Counted from the stretch's first letter, positions 6,580 to 15,176 are shown. The stretch is 64,000 nt of DNA from Fibrobacterota bacterium (GCA_028287505.1 JAQBPN010000006.1:98623-162622); one strand, 5' to 3'. A program made the numbers and translations. The notes: generated by a model from the letters alone, not told the origin.

Positions 6580-8787
6580 TCACGTGGCCCCGGAAGCCCA
6601 ATTTCCGCCCCTCCCGAATTCCGCCAATTCCACGGCGGCCATGGGCGCGGCCGCTTTCAGCATGGCTTCCGCGAATTCCGATTCGGGGTCGGATTCCGCC
6701 AGAATGGCTCCGCCGCAACCCACGCGATACTCTCCGTCCGCATGCACCAAGGTGCGGATGACCATTCCCAGGTCCATGGCGCCGTCCCATCCCAGATATC
6801 CCAAAGCTCCGGAAAAGACGCCGCGCGGGCGGCGCTCGGCGGCTTCCAGCAATTCCATGGTCCGCAGCTTGGGCGCGCCGGTCATGGACCCGCCGGGAAA
6901 ACAGGCGCGCACGGCATCGATGGCCGTGCGGCCCGCCGCCAGCCGTCCCGTGACGGTGGAAACCAATTGCCACACGGTGGGATGCTTTTCCACTTTCATC
7001 AATTCCGGCGCGCGCACAGTGTCCAGCTCGCAGACCTTGGCGAAATCGTTGCGGACCAGATCCACGATCATCAGGTTTTCCGATCGATCCTTCGCGTTGC
7101 CGGCGAGATCCCTTTCCAGGGCTTCATCCTCCCCGGGAGTGGCGCCGCGGCGGCGGGTTCCCTTGATGGGACGGCAGGCCAGGTTGCCTTGCGCGTCCAG
7201 CTTCAGGAAACGTTCCGGCGACGCGGACAGGATGCCGGCCCCGGGAAAGCGGAGATAGGCGGCATAGGGGGCCGGATTGGTGCGGCGCAGGCGGCGGTAG
7301 ACTTCGAAGGGAGCGGCGGACGAGCGGGCCCGCAACTCGTTGGTGAGGCAGGCTTCATAGGTTTCCCCGCGCAGGATGGCCGCCTGCAGGGCGCGGATGC
7401 GCGCGAGATATTCCCCCTTGGGAGCGGAAAGCCGCCAGTCCAGCCGCGGAGAGGAACCCGGGATCGGATCCTCCTGCGCGGCGGGGCCCGAAGGAATCCG
7501 GCGCAATTCCAAATCCGAAGGGGGGATGCCGTCCCATAGCGCTTGCAGGGAATCCAGCCAGTCGCGATCGGCGGCGGAAGGTTCCGGAGCCGGACCGGAT
7601 CCGGAACCGGGCCCCAGGGGCAGATAGGCGCGGACCCGGCGCGCGCCCATATCGAAGGCGATGATGCGATCGGGTTGCAGGAACAGGGCGTCCGGAAGAT
7701 CGTCCCCCGCCGCGCCGGGGAACCCGGAGCCGTCCGCAAAGCGGTCTCCCTCCGCGAATCGTTTCAGCCCGTAACCGAACCATCCCACCAGCCCGCCCAG
7801 GAAGGCCGAGGGAAACTCCAGGGTTTCCGGTAACCGGCAGGTTTCCGCCTTGCGGCGGTAGGCGTCCAGGAAAAGGAAGGGATCCGAATCCGTCCCGCTC
7901 TCCTCCCCGAATACGCCGGACCCGGGATCCGCGAGCACGCGGATGCGCGCGCCCCGGGCTTCGATCAGGCGGGAGCCCGTTCCCATATAGGTGACGCGGG
8001 GTTCTCCCGGCACCGGCTCGGACAGGGAATCCAGCCAGAACGCGGCGGGACGGTCCCGGAAAAATCGGGCGAAGACAGCCTCCGGATCGCGCCAGGGCAG
8101 TTCCCGGGCGTGCAACAGACGCGGGGCCCGCGGCCGGGAAGGACGGACCTCCAAAGCGGTGGTGGGACGGTCGACGGCGGACACGCCCCGCCCACGCAGC
8201 CATTGCGCGGAAAGGTCGCGGAAATTGGCGAGCAAGGACTTGCCGTGTTCGGTGCCGACGGATTCGGGATGGAACTGCACGCCGTAGAACGGTTTGCCGG
8301 CGGTGCGGATAGCCATGATCTGCCCGTCGTCCAGGGCGGTGGCGGTGACGATAAGTCCGGGCGCCTCTGCGGAGGCATCGATCACCAGGGAATGGTAGCG
8401 GACGGCCAGGAAGTCCTGGGGCAGGCCCGCGAACAGGCCTTGCCCATCATGATGGATGCGGGAATGTTTTCCGTGGCGCACGGAAGGAGCGGAAACCACG
8501 TTGGCGCCGGCGCCCAATCCCAGTCCCTGCAGGCCCAGGCACACGCCCAGGATGGGCCGATCGGGAAAGGCCGCGATGACCTCCGCGCATACGCCGAAGT
8601 CGCGGGCGTTCCCGGGATGCCCCGGACCGGGCGAGATCACGATATTGTCGAAGCGGGCGCTGCGGATTTCCTCCAGGGTCCATTCGTCGTTGCGGATGAA
8701 CAACGGCTTCTCGCCGTTCACGTCCCAGAGATACTGGAAGAGGATATGGCTGAAGGAGTCGTAGTTGTCGATCAAGAGGGATTTCAT
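6580..8787 (-). CDS. pabAB: PabA-PabB fusion, aminodeoxychorismate synthase
   Basis: 735-residue bifunctional enzyme making 4-amino-4-deoxychorismate for folate. Residues 1-200 are a class I glutamine amidotransferase: DNYDSFSH start, VISPGPGHP oxyanion loop, GVCLGLQG with the catalytic Cys, and GVQFHPES with catalytic His and Glu. Residues 250-735 are the chorismate-binding component I. PIKGTRRRG carries the Lys that separates PabB from TrpE (PIAGT), and GGSMTGAPK and GCGGAI follow. The residue after LG in the Cys loop is Leu, where PabA normally has His; this is not a triad residue. No pabC is visible. The gene is divergent from the PAP2 gene with 18 bp between start codons. Confidence 0.92.
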   Translation of the reverse strand: MKSLLIDNYDSFSHILFQYLWDVNGEKPLFIRNDEWTLEEIRSARFDNIVISPGPGHPGNARDFGVCAEVIAAFPDRPILGVCLGLQGLGLGAGANVVSAPSVRHGKHSRIHHDGQGLFAGLPQDFLAVRYHSLVIDASAEAPGLIVTATALDDGQIMAIRTAGKPFYGVQFHPESVGTEHGKSLLANFRDLSAQWLRGRGVSAVDRPTTALEVRPSRPRAPRLLHARELPWRDPEAVFARFFRDRPAAFWLDSLSEPVPGEPRVTYMGTGSRLIEARGARIRVLADPGSGVFGEESGTDSDPFLFLDAYRRKAETCRLPETLEFPSAFLGGLVGWFGYGLKRFAEGDRFADGSGFPGAAGDDLPDALFLQPDRIIAFDMGARRVRAYLPLGPGSGSGPAPEPSAADRDWLDSLQALWDGIPPSDLELRRIPSGPAAQEDPIPGSSPRLDWRLSAPKGEYLARIRALQAAILRGETYEACLTNELRARSSAAPFEVYRRLRRTNPAPYAAYLRFPGAGILSASPERFLKLDAQGNLACRPIKGTRRRGATPGEDEALERDLAGNAKDRSENLMIVDLVRNDFAKVCELDTVRAPELMKVEKHPTVWQLVSTVTGRLAAGRTAIDAVRACFPGGSMTGAPKLRTMELLEAAERRPRGVFSGALGYLGWDGAMDLGMVIRTLVHADGEYRVGCGGAILAESDPESEFAEAMLKAAAPMAAVELAEFGRGGNWASGAT

Positions 8788-8793
8788 TTTACC

Positions 8794-8799
8794 TATAAT
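8794..8799 (+). promoter_or_regulatory. Candidate -10 box very close to the PAP2 start
   Basis: TATAAT occupies 8794-8799 and the ATG of the PAP2 gene is at 8806. Transcription starting the usual 6-7 nt downstream would give a leaderless or nearly leaderless mRNA. No convincing -35 hexamer is present at the proper distance, so support is weak. Confidence 0.3.
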
Positions 8800-8805
8800 T
8801 TAGGA

Positions 8806-9657
8806 ATGCTTTGCAAATGTAGGCTGAATGCGATCGGGTTGCCGCTTTTTCTGGCCCTGGCCCTTACCGGCGCCCCGCGGGCCCAGTCCGGACCGGCCCT
8901 GCAAGGGCCCTCCACCGGAGTCCTGGCCCTGGGAAAGCAGGATTTTTTCTGGATCTCCGCCGCCATCCTCGCGTCCATCCCCGCCCAGATCCGGTACTAC
9001 GACATGCCGCCTTCCGACACCGGCTCCCTGGACAGGCAGAAGGATCTGTGGCTGATGGATCGTTGGGCCGCGGGCCTATATTCCCCCAAGATCTCGCTCG
9101 CCAGCGATTTCGCCATCCTGCCCCTGGTCGCGCTCCCCATGGCGGCCACCGGCTGGGAGAGCTATCGGGGCCGGCAAACCTGGAAAGCCGCGTTCTCGGA
9201 CGCGGTGGTATACGGTGAGGCTTTGACCCTCGTCTCCTCCCTGGACCTGCTGGTGCGATCGCTGCGCGTCCATCCCCGCCCGCTGGTGTACGGCAAGGAC
9301 GTACCGGCCAAAGATCGATTGTCGGGAGAGGCCTCGGGAAGCTTTTTTTCCGGCCACGCCAGCGCGGCCTTCCTCTCCGCGGTCTATTTCTCCTACACCT
9401 ATTCCCTCCGCAATCCGGATTCGGACCATCAGGCCCTGATCTGGACCGCCAGCCTGGGCGCGGCCAGCGTGGTGGCGGGCATGCGCGTGGCGGCCGGAAA
9501 GCATTATCTCTCGGATGTGCTGGTGGGGGCCGCCGCAGGATCCCTGTTCGGCTGGGGCCTGCCGTACCTGCACCGCAAAGGCGGCGAATCTGCCGCGGGC
9601 CTGCAGATGCAGATGAACGACGTCGGGATCTATCCCGTGCTGACCTGGAACTTCTGA
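8806..9657 (+). CDS. PAP2-superfamily membrane-associated phosphatase
   Basis: 283 residues. The N-terminus has a signal peptide or anchor (LPLFLALALTGAPRAQ) and several hydrophobic segments follow. PAP2/acid phosphatase motifs are in order: LRVHPRPLVYG, SFFSGHASAAF (family PSGH, with Phe replacing Pro) and RVAAGKHYLSDVLVG (family SRxxxxxHxxxD). Members dephosphorylate lipid phosphates such as undecaprenyl pyrophosphate or phosphatidate at the envelope. The substrate here is unknown. The frame is open far upstream inside pabAB, so the first plausible start outside that gene, ATG 8806, was chosen. A TAGGA sequence directly precedes it. Confidence 0.82.
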   Translation: MLCKCRLNAIGLPLFLALALTGAPRAQSGPALQGPSTGVLALGKQDFFWISAAILASIPAQIRYYDMPPSDTGSLDRQKDLWLMDRWAAGLYSPKISLASDFAILPLVALPMAATGWESYRGRQTWKAAFSDAVVYGEALTLVSSLDLLVRSLRVHPRPLVYGKDVPAKDRLSGEASGSFFSGHASAAFLSAVYFSYTYSLRNPDSDHQALIWTASLGAASVVAGMRVAAGKHYLSDVLVGAAAGSLFGWGLPYLHRKGGESAAGLQMQMNDVGIYPVLTWNF

Positions 9658-9661
9658 GCGG

Positions 9662-12436
9662 CTAGCGCCCGGCCTCGGCGGGACCGCGAGAGGCGAATCC
9701 CCCCGACTCTATCAGCTTGCGGGCGGCGGTGTCTTCCAGGGGCTTGGAGAAGAAATACCCCTGGCCGTACTCGCAGGCCAAACGGTGCAACAGCGCCCAC
9801 TGACCTTCGGTTTCGATGCCTTCCGCCACCACGTCCATGCCCAGGTTCTTGGCCAGTGAATTGATCACCTTCACGATTTCCGCATCCTTGTCGCCCGCTT
9901 CCAGCTTGGAGACGAAGGAGCGGTCGATCTTGAGATTGTGGAAAGGGAAGCGATGCAGGTAGCTCAGGGAGGAATACCCGGTTCCGAAATCGTCCAGGCT
10001 CAGCTGGATGCCCATGTCCCGCAGGCTGTTCAGGATGGCCGCGGCCTTTTCCGGATTCTCCATGATGGCGCTTTCGGTCACTTCCAGCTTCAGGGATGAA
10101 GCCGCCAGGCCCGATTCCTTGAGGATGGCCTGGATTTGCCGCACCAGGTCCATGTCCTGCAATTGCTTGCCGGAGAGGTTCACGCTCATGGTCAGCTTGC
10201 GGCCGTCCTGGAATATCTTCTGCCATTCCACCAGCTGTTTGCACGATTGCCAGAGCACCCAGCGCCCGATGGGGATGATGAGGCCCGTGTCCTCCGCCAG
10301 GGGGATGAAGTCCATGGGGGGAACCATTCCCAGCTTGGGATGGATCCAGCGGATCAAAGCCTCGAAGCCCATGAGGGAGCTGTCCTCCAGGGACACGATG
10401 GGCTGGTAATGCAGCCGGAATTCCATCCGCTCCAGGGCCTTGCGGAGATCGGTCTCCAGGGTCATCATCTGCACGGCCTTGGTGTGCATGGAGTCGTCGA
10501 ACACTTCGTAACGCCCTTTGCCCGCGGCCTTGGCGCGGTGCATGGCGGTGCCGGCGTCCCGCAAGAGCTCTTCCGCGCCCGGAGTCTGGGCCCCGCCCAC
10601 GGCGATGCCGATGCTGGCGGCGGCGTAGATTTCCTGTCCCTCCAGATCGAATCCCATGCCCAAGGCTTCCTGGAGCCTGTCTGCCAGGATGGTGGCGTGG
10701 TTGAAATCCTTCAGATCCTCGACCAGCATGCAGAACTCATCGCCGCCCAGGCGCGCCAGGGTGGTGCCCGCGGGTACGAAGGCTTCCAGGCGGCGGGCGA
10801 AGGCGATCAGCAGGCGGTCGCCCTGCTGATGCCCCATGCTTTCGTTGATCATCTTGAAACGATCCAGATCCAGCACCAGCACGGCGCTCATGATACCCGG
10901 CTTGCGGCGCGCGCGCTCCAGGGCGCGTCCCAGCCGCTCCACCAGCAAGGTGCGATTGGGCAGGCCGGTGAGGGAATCGTGCAGGGCGCCGTGGATCAGC
11001 TGATCCTCCATGCGCTTGCGCTGCGTAACGTCCATCACGGTTCCTTCGCAATAGTCCAGGCTGCCGTCCGCCTTGCGCACGGCGCGGGCGTTCTCGGAAA
11101 TCAGGATCACGGCTCCGTCCTTGCGGCGCACTTGCGATTCGAACTCCATGACGCGCCCGCGTTCGCCCAGCAGGCGCACGAATTCCGCGCGCCGCTCCGG
11201 ATCGACATACAGCGTGGCGGCGATATCGGTCACCAAGGACATCATTTCCCTGGGATCGGCGTATCCCAGGATGCGCGCCAGGGCCGGATTCACGCCCAGG
11301 AAGCGCCCATCGGGCGTGGTCTGGAAAATCCCTTCCACCGCGTTCTCGAAAATGTTCAGGTACTTCGCCTTGGCTTCGCTGAGGGCCTGGTCGACCTTCT
11401 TGCGCTCCAGGGCGTTGATGAAGATTTCGCCGGCCATCCTCAGGACCTGGATGGTCTCGTCGGGCCAGCTCTTTTCGCGTTGCACGGAATCGAATCCCAG
11501 GTAGCCGCGCAGGGTCCCGCGATGCACCATGGGGACGACGACGATGGATTTGATCCCTTCCCGTTCGAATTCATCCTTCTCCGCGCCCGCCTCGGGGGGA
11601 AGCGCGGAAACATCGGGAACATGGATGGTCTGGAGTCCGCGGATTTTCTCCATGAACCATGGGAAACGGGAAACCTGCAGCCCCTGGAGACTTCCAATCT
11701 GAGGCTCCACGCCCCGGGAGCACCATTCGTGGGAGTTGTCCACGGTGGCCCGGTCCGGCGAGAACAGGAAGATGTAGCTGCGATCCACTTCCGCGAACTC
11801 GCCCAGGGCGTGGAGAGCATAGTTGATTCCCATGTCGATGCGATCGCTGGGAAGATGGATGAAGTGGGTGGAGATGGAAGTGATCAGGTTTTCGAAACGG
11901 ATCCGGTATTGCAATTCCTCGCGGGCCTGGCGGTGCTTCGCTTCGCTTTCCCGCAGGGCTACTTCCGAAACCTTCCGCGCCGACAGATCCCGCACCAGGG
12001 TGAGCCTGAGCCCGGCCGCATTGTGCGCGAACGCGCCCTGGGACAATTCCACGGAAACCTTAGATCCATCCTTGCGGAGACCCGCCGCTTCGCGGGCCAG
12101 GGAAACCAGGACGCTTCCTTCGGCGGGAAACGGCCATCCGCCTTCCGCCAATATCGACGCTTCGCGCCCGAGGATTTCCGCGGGGGAATATCCGAACAAG
12201 GCCTCCGCGCCGCCGTTCCAGAACCGGATGATGCCGCCGGCGTCGCAGACCAGCATGGCTTCCTGGGAAGTTTGGAAAAGATCCAGGAGGCCGGATCCGT
12301 TTCCCGGATCGGCCTTCTCCATATCAGCGCCTCCGTTCAGGCCGGGACGCCAGTCCACCGGATTGTTCCGTTCCGCATTCGGAGCGATGGCGTTTTCCGC
12401 CCGCTTCTTTTTCAAGGAATTCCCGTTTCGGGCCAT
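9662..12436 (-). CDS. PAS-GAF-PAS-GGDEF-EAL cyclic-di-GMP signalling protein
   Basis: 924-residue protein with no evident membrane segment. Approximate order: PAS (50-160), GAF-like domain (185-345), PAS (360-470), GGDEF diguanylate cyclase (485-650) with LGGDEF intact near residue 562, and EAL phosphodiesterase (665-910). The EAL domain keeps EALIRW near residue 691, the DDFGTGYSS loop and KIDRSFV. Both catalytic signatures look intact, so it could make or degrade c-di-GMP, the balance set by PAS/GAF inputs. It lies next to the flagellin cluster and in the same window as a CheA with possible c-di-GMP-binding motifs, which hints at motility control. A likely sigma-70 promoter lies at 12502-12531. 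Confidence 0.93.
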   Translation of the reverse strand: MARNGNSLKKKRAENAIAPNAERNNPVDWRPGLNGGADMEKADPGNGSGLLDLFQTSQEAMLVCDAGGIIRFWNGGAEALFGYSPAEILGREASILAEGGWPFPAEGSVLVSLAREAAGLRKDGSKVSVELSQGAFAHNAAGLRLTLVRDLSARKVSEVALRESEAKHRQAREELQYRIRFENLITSISTHFIHLPSDRIDMGINYALHALGEFAEVDRSYIFLFSPDRATVDNSHEWCSRGVEPQIGSLQGLQVSRFPWFMEKIRGLQTIHVPDVSALPPEAGAEKDEFEREGIKSIVVVPMVHRGTLRGYLGFDSVQREKSWPDETIQVLRMAGEIFINALERKKVDQALSEAKAKYLNIFENAVEGIFQTTPDGRFLGVNPALARILGYADPREMMSLVTDIAATLYVDPERRAEFVRLLGERGRVMEFESQVRRKDGAVILISENARAVRKADGSLDYCEGTVMDVTQRKRMEDQLIHGALHDSLTGLPNRTLLVERLGRALERARRKPGIMSAVLVLDLDRFKMINESMGHQQGDRLLIAFARRLEAFVPAGTTLARLGGDEFCMLVEDLKDFNHATILADRLQEALGMGFDLEGQEIYAAASIGIAVGGAQTPGAEELLRDAGTAMHRAKAAGKGRYEVFDDSMHTKAVQMMTLETDLRKALERMEFRLHYQPIVSLEDSSLMGFEALIRWIHPKLGMVPPMDFIPLAEDTGLIIPIGRWVLWQSCKQLVEWQKIFQDGRKLTMSVNLSGKQLQDMDLVRQIQAILKESGLAASSLKLEVTESAIMENPEKAAAILNSLRDMGIQLSLDDFGTGYSSLSYLHRFPFHNLKIDRSFVSKLEAGDKDAEIVKVINSLAKNLGMDVVAEGIETEGQWALLHRLACEYGQGYFFSKPLEDTAARKLIESGGFASRGPAEAGR

Positions 12437-12501
12437 ATGCGACCTGTGTTAAGCATTGCCTGTCCAACCGCACCCCGCGCAGAACAGAAGTTTCTCTGAT
12501 A

Positions 12502-12531
12502 ACTATAGTGGTTGGAGGCCGGCCGCTTCAA
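12502..12531 (-). promoter_or_regulatory. Likely sigma-70 promoter of the GGDEF-EAL gene
   Basis: On the minus strand TTGAAG (12526-12531) and TATAGT (12502-12507) are separated by 18 bp. This predicts a start about 60 nt upstream of the ATG at 12436. The rest of 12437-12660 holds only the flagellin 1 terminator. Confidence 0.5.
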
Positions 12532-12626
12532 CCCGGCGTGAGCGGATATTGTGAGGAAAATGTTCCGGTCGTGATCGCGCCAAGCCCGCTCGGCTCAAAA
12601 TCATCTCAAGAACCTAAAAGCGGTAG

Positions 12627-12652
12627 CCCGGGTCGGGGGGTAACTCCGGGCG
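12627..12652 (-). terminator. Weak hairpin downstream of flagellin 1
   Basis: GCCCGG (12627-12632) pairs with CCGGGC (12647-12652), just past the flagellin 1 stop. A short T-run follows on the minus strand (CGCTTTT). It is weaker than the terminators of the other flagellins. Confidence 0.4.
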
Positions 12653-12660
12653 GATTCCGA

Positions 12661-13521
12661 TCAATGGCCGCCTTGCAGGAGGCCGAGCACGCCTTGGGGC
12701 ACCTGATTGGCCTGGGCCAGCATCGAGGTCGCGCTCTGGGAGAGGATCTGCGCGCGGGTGAACTCGGTGGTTTCCTGGGCGAAGTCCACGTCGCGGATGC
12801 GGCTTTCCGCGTCCTGGGTGTTATACAGCTGATTGCCCAGATTGGAAATGGCGAACTCGAGACGGTTCACGTAGGCGCCCATGTCGGCCCGCATGGTGTT
12901 CACCGAGCGGACCGCGGTATCGATCGCCGAAAGGGCGCTCAGGGCGGCGGAGGCCGTGCTGACGGAAGTCGTGACCGCGTTCATGCCCAAGGACCCCAGG
13001 GTGATGGCGGAGACGGTGATGCTGAGGCGGTCCACGGAAGCGCTGGAACCGGCGCCGATGTGCAGAACCGAAGCCGCGCCGCCGGATACGCCGAAGGAAC
13101 CCGCCGCTCCGTCGAGCAGGGTCATGCCGTTGTAGGAGGCGGAACCGGATATCCGGGTGATTTCGCTCATCAACGCCGTGAATTCCTTGTTGGTATAGGC
13201 GCGTTCCGTGGTGGTCATGGTATCCGTGGAGCTCTGGATGGCGAGTTCGCGCATCCGTTGCAGGATGTTGTTGACCTCTCCGGTGGCGCCTTCCGCGATT
13301 TGCAGCAGGGCGATGCCATCCTCGGCATTCGACTTGGCGCGATCCATGCCCCGGATCCGGGAGCGCAGGGACTCGGATACCGACAGGCCGGCGGCATCAT
13401 CGGAGGCGCGGTTGATGCGCAGGCCCGTGGACAGCTTTTCCAGGGATTTGCTCAGGGAGGCCTGCTGCATGTTCAGGGCGCCTTGTCCGATCATCGAAGA
13501 TATGTTGTGATTGATACGCAT
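12661..13521 (-). CDS. Flagellin 1 (FlaB-like, outer subtype)
   Basis: 286-residue short flagellin with only the conserved D0/D1 parts and a small central region, no D2/D3 insertion. N-terminus MRINHNISSMIGQGALN, then LSTGLRINRASDDAAGL. C-terminus has RADMGAYVNRLEFAISNL, ESRIRDVDFAQET and MLAQANQVPQGVLGLL. The MGAYVNRLE/ESRIRD pattern resembles spirochaete FlaB. It shares FAQETTEF, QILSQSATSM and SESL with flagellin 5, unlike the middle three copies (FAKETTEF, QILTQSAT, SETM). It is exported by the flagellar type III apparatus and polymerises into filament. A sigma-28 type promoter lies at 13552-13579. Confidence 0.96.
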   Translation of the reverse strand: MRINHNISSMIGQGALNMQQASLSKSLEKLSTGLRINRASDDAAGLSVSESLRSRIRGMDRAKSNAEDGIALLQIAEGATGEVNNILQRMRELAIQSSTDTMTTTERAYTNKEFTALMSEITRISGSASYNGMTLLDGAAGSFGVSGGAASVLHIGAGSSASVDRLSITVSAITLGSLGMNAVTTSVSTASAALSALSAIDTAVRSVNTMRADMGAYVNRLEFAISNLGNQLYNTQDAESRIRDVDFAQETTEFTRAQILSQSATSMLAQANQVPQGVLGLLQGGH

Positions 13522-13551
13522 GGGCTTAAGCCTCCGGTTTCTCTATTCCTT

Positions 13552-13579
13552 TCATCGGGGTAATCCGGAAAAGACTTTA
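13552..13579 (-). promoter_or_regulatory. Sigma-28 (FliA) type promoter of flagellin 1
   Basis: On the minus strand TAAAGTCT and CCCGATGA are present, with 16 bp between TAAA and the -10 octamer (consensus GCCGATAA). The same 16-bp spacing recurs at flagellins 2, 3 and 4. Confidence 0.7.
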
Positions 13580-13640
13580 AGAGAGGCTGGAGCTTTGGCT
13601 TAAGCTCTTAAGGTATTTTGGGCCGGAAAGGCCGGCGGAG

Positions 13641-13656
13641 CGTGAGAAAGATCACA
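13641..13656. promoter_or_regulatory. CRP/FNR-like palindrome upstream of flagellin 1
   Basis: CGTGA-N6-TCACA matches the CRP-family consensus TGTGA-N6-TCACA at nine of ten positions. It lies about 60 bp upstream of the flagellin 1 -35 element. No CRP-family gene is in the window. Confidence 0.4.
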
Positions 13657-13661
13657 TTTTC

Positions 13662-13810
13662 CCCCGAGCCGGGGCCCAAGGGGCCCAACTCGGGGTAACG
13701 ACGCTTGGAAAGAAAACCTCCGTGTTGCGCGACTTTCCGGTGCGTCCCTGCTCCGGCCGCCCGCTTGGTCCAGGCTATCTTAATTATCGGCAAAGCCGCC
13801 GCATTCTTGA
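13662..13810 (-). other. Ghost flagellin leader (promoter remnant, ribosome-binding site, hairpin, no coding region)
   Basis: On the minus strand this stretch has a perfect sigma-28 -10 box GCCGATAA (13784-13791) preceded 15 bp away by TCAA (13807-13810). The flagellin-specific leader motif AACACGGAGG lies at 13717-13726, 58 nt past the -10, against about 60 nt in flagellins 2 and 3. No start codon or flagellin coding sequence follows. Instead a GC-rich hairpin (arms 13662-13668 and 13689-13695) is reached within 25 bp. This looks like a sixth flagellin whose coding region was deleted. It could still give a short sigma-28-dependent RNA. Confidence 0.6.
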
Positions 13811-13964
13811 TGGGTTTACGGAAATTTTTTCTCGGGTACGCGGCAGTAATTTCCCCAGCTGCCGATTCCGGGGAAAACGGAGCGACCCACCCGCGCGCGG
13901 CCGGGCAACAATTGCAGGGTGGACGACGGACGCGACGCGTACCGCATGGGCGGGGACAAACGGA

Positions 13965-13992
13965 AAAAGCCGGGGGAGTTCCCCCGGCTTTT
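13965..13992 (-). terminator. Intrinsic terminator of flagellin 2
   Basis: AAAAGCCGGGGG (13965-13976) and CCCCCGGCTTTT (13981-13992) form a 12-bp perfect stem with a 4-nt loop and a terminal U-run. An almost identical hairpin follows flagellin 3. Confidence 0.9.
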
Positions 13993-13998
13993 CGGTGA

Positions 13999-14046
13999 CG
14001 ATACCGGACCTTAGCGTCCGAGCGTACTCGGGCCTTAGTGTCCGAG
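13999..14046 (-). repeat. Two 24-bp tandem units spanning the flagellin 2 stop codon
   Basis: Units 13999-14022 and 14023-14046 each contain CTCGGACRCTAAGG on the minus strand. The upstream copy supplies the last codons and TAA of flagellin 2, and the second repeats that tail beyond the stop. Confidence 0.85.
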
Positions 14047-14889
14047 CAGGGACAGCACGCCCTGAGGGACCTGGTTGGCCTGGGCCAACATCGAGGTCGC
14101 GCTCTGCGTGAGGATCTGCGCCCGGGTGAACTCGGTGGTTTCCTTGGCGAAGTCCACGTCGCGGATGCGGCTCTCGGCGTCCTGGGTGTTGTACACCTGG
14201 TTGGACAGGTTCGAGATGGCGAATTCCAGACGGTTCACGTAGGCGCCCATGTCCGAACGCATCGTGTTCACCGACTTGATGGCCGTGTCGATGAGGGACA
14301 GGGCAGTCAATGCCGTGGCCGCGGTGCTCACCGCCGTGGTCGTCGAATTCAGGCCCAGGGCGCCCAAAGTCATCGAGTTCACGGTGATGCTCAAGCGATC
14401 CGTGGTGGCGCTGGAACCGGCGCCGATGTGCAGCACCGAGGAGGAGCCGCCGGAAACGCCGAAGGAGCTGGAGCCGCCATCGAGCAGGGTCATGCCGTTG
14501 TAGGAAGCCGAGGAGGAAATACGGGTGATTTCCGACATCAGCTGGCCGAATTCCTTGTTGGTATAAGAACGTTCCGTGGTGGTCATGGTATCCGTGGAGC
14601 TCTGGATGGACAGTTCGCGCATCCGCTGCAGGATATTGTTGATTTCCCCGGTCGCGCCTTCCGCAATCTGAACCAGGGCGATGCCGTCTTCGGCGTTCGA
14701 CTTGGCGCGGTCCATACCGCGGATTCTGGAGCGCATGGTTTCGGACACCGACAGACCGGCGGCGTCATCGGACGCGCGGTTGATGCGGAGGCCCGTGGAC
14801 AGCTTTTCCAGGGATTTGCCTAATGAGACCTGTTGGGTATTGAGGGCGCTCTGGCCGATCATCGAAGAGACGTTATGATTAATACGCAT
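14035..14889 (-). CDS. Flagellin 2 (FlaB-like, inner subtype)
   Basis: 284-residue short flagellin. D0/D1 termini are intact: MRINHNVSSMIGQSALN at the start, MGAYVNRLEF and ESRIRDVDFAKET near the end. The short central part (GGSSSFGVSGGSSSVLHIG) is shared closely with copies 3 and 4. Inner-subtype marks are SETMRS, FAKET and QILTQSAT. It has its own promoter (14970-14997), the AACACGGAGG leader motif upstream of the ATG and its own terminator, so it is transcribed independently. Its last residues (LLGH) lie in the 24-bp repeat that continues past the stop. Confidence 0.96.
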   Translation of the reverse strand: MRINHNVSSMIGQSALNTQQVSLGKSLEKLSTGLRINRASDDAAGLSVSETMRSRIRGMDRAKSNAEDGIALVQIAEGATGEINNILQRMRELSIQSSTDTMTTTERSYTNKEFGQLMSEITRISSSASYNGMTLLDGGSSSFGVSGGSSSVLHIGAGSSATTDRLSITVNSMTLGALGLNSTTTAVSTAATALTALSLIDTAIKSVNTMRSDMGAYVNRLEFAISNLSNQVYNTQDAESRIRDVDFAKETTEFTRAQILTQSATSMLAQANQVPQGVLSLLGH

Positions 14890-14969
14890 TATGAAATAAA
14901 CCTCCGTGTTTTTCCGTGTCGCCCCGCATCCTTGCCTGGGCAGAACCGATCATGCCGATCCGTACTTAT

Positions 14970-14997
14970 TTATCGGCTGGAATGAGGGCCTACTTTA
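14970..14997 (-). promoter_or_regulatory. Sigma-28 promoter of flagellin 2
   Basis: On the minus strand TAAA (14994-14997) and a perfect GCCGATAA (14970-14977) are separated by 16 bp. The leader to the ATG is about 70 nt and carries AACACGGAGG. Confidence 0.88.
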
Positions 14998-15148
14998 AGG
15001 TTCACTGGAACTTTTTTCTCGCTTCTACGGCAGGTTTTGCCCCGATTCGCTTTTCCGCCGGAAAAACGCATTTCCCGCGCCGGCGGGACGGCAAAGGTTG
15101 CCATAAAACCTGAAGCGGAACTTCCCGTGATTTTTTCCGTGACAAAGA

Positions 15149-15176
15149 AAAAGCCGGGGGAGTTCCCCCGGCTTTT
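15149..15176 (-). terminator. Intrinsic terminator of flagellin 3
   Basis: A 12-bp perfect stem (15149-15160 with 15165-15176) has an AGTT loop and T-run, nearly the same sequence as the flagellin 2 terminator. This implies that the 3' regions were copied with the genes. Confidence 0.9.

Noticed and set aside
10136..12499. 787-codon open frame antisense to the GGDEF-EAL gene
   Set aside because: It mirrors the codon structure of a well-supported gene, is rich in His/Gln/Gly as expected from antisense of GC-rich coding DNA, and has no recognisable domain.
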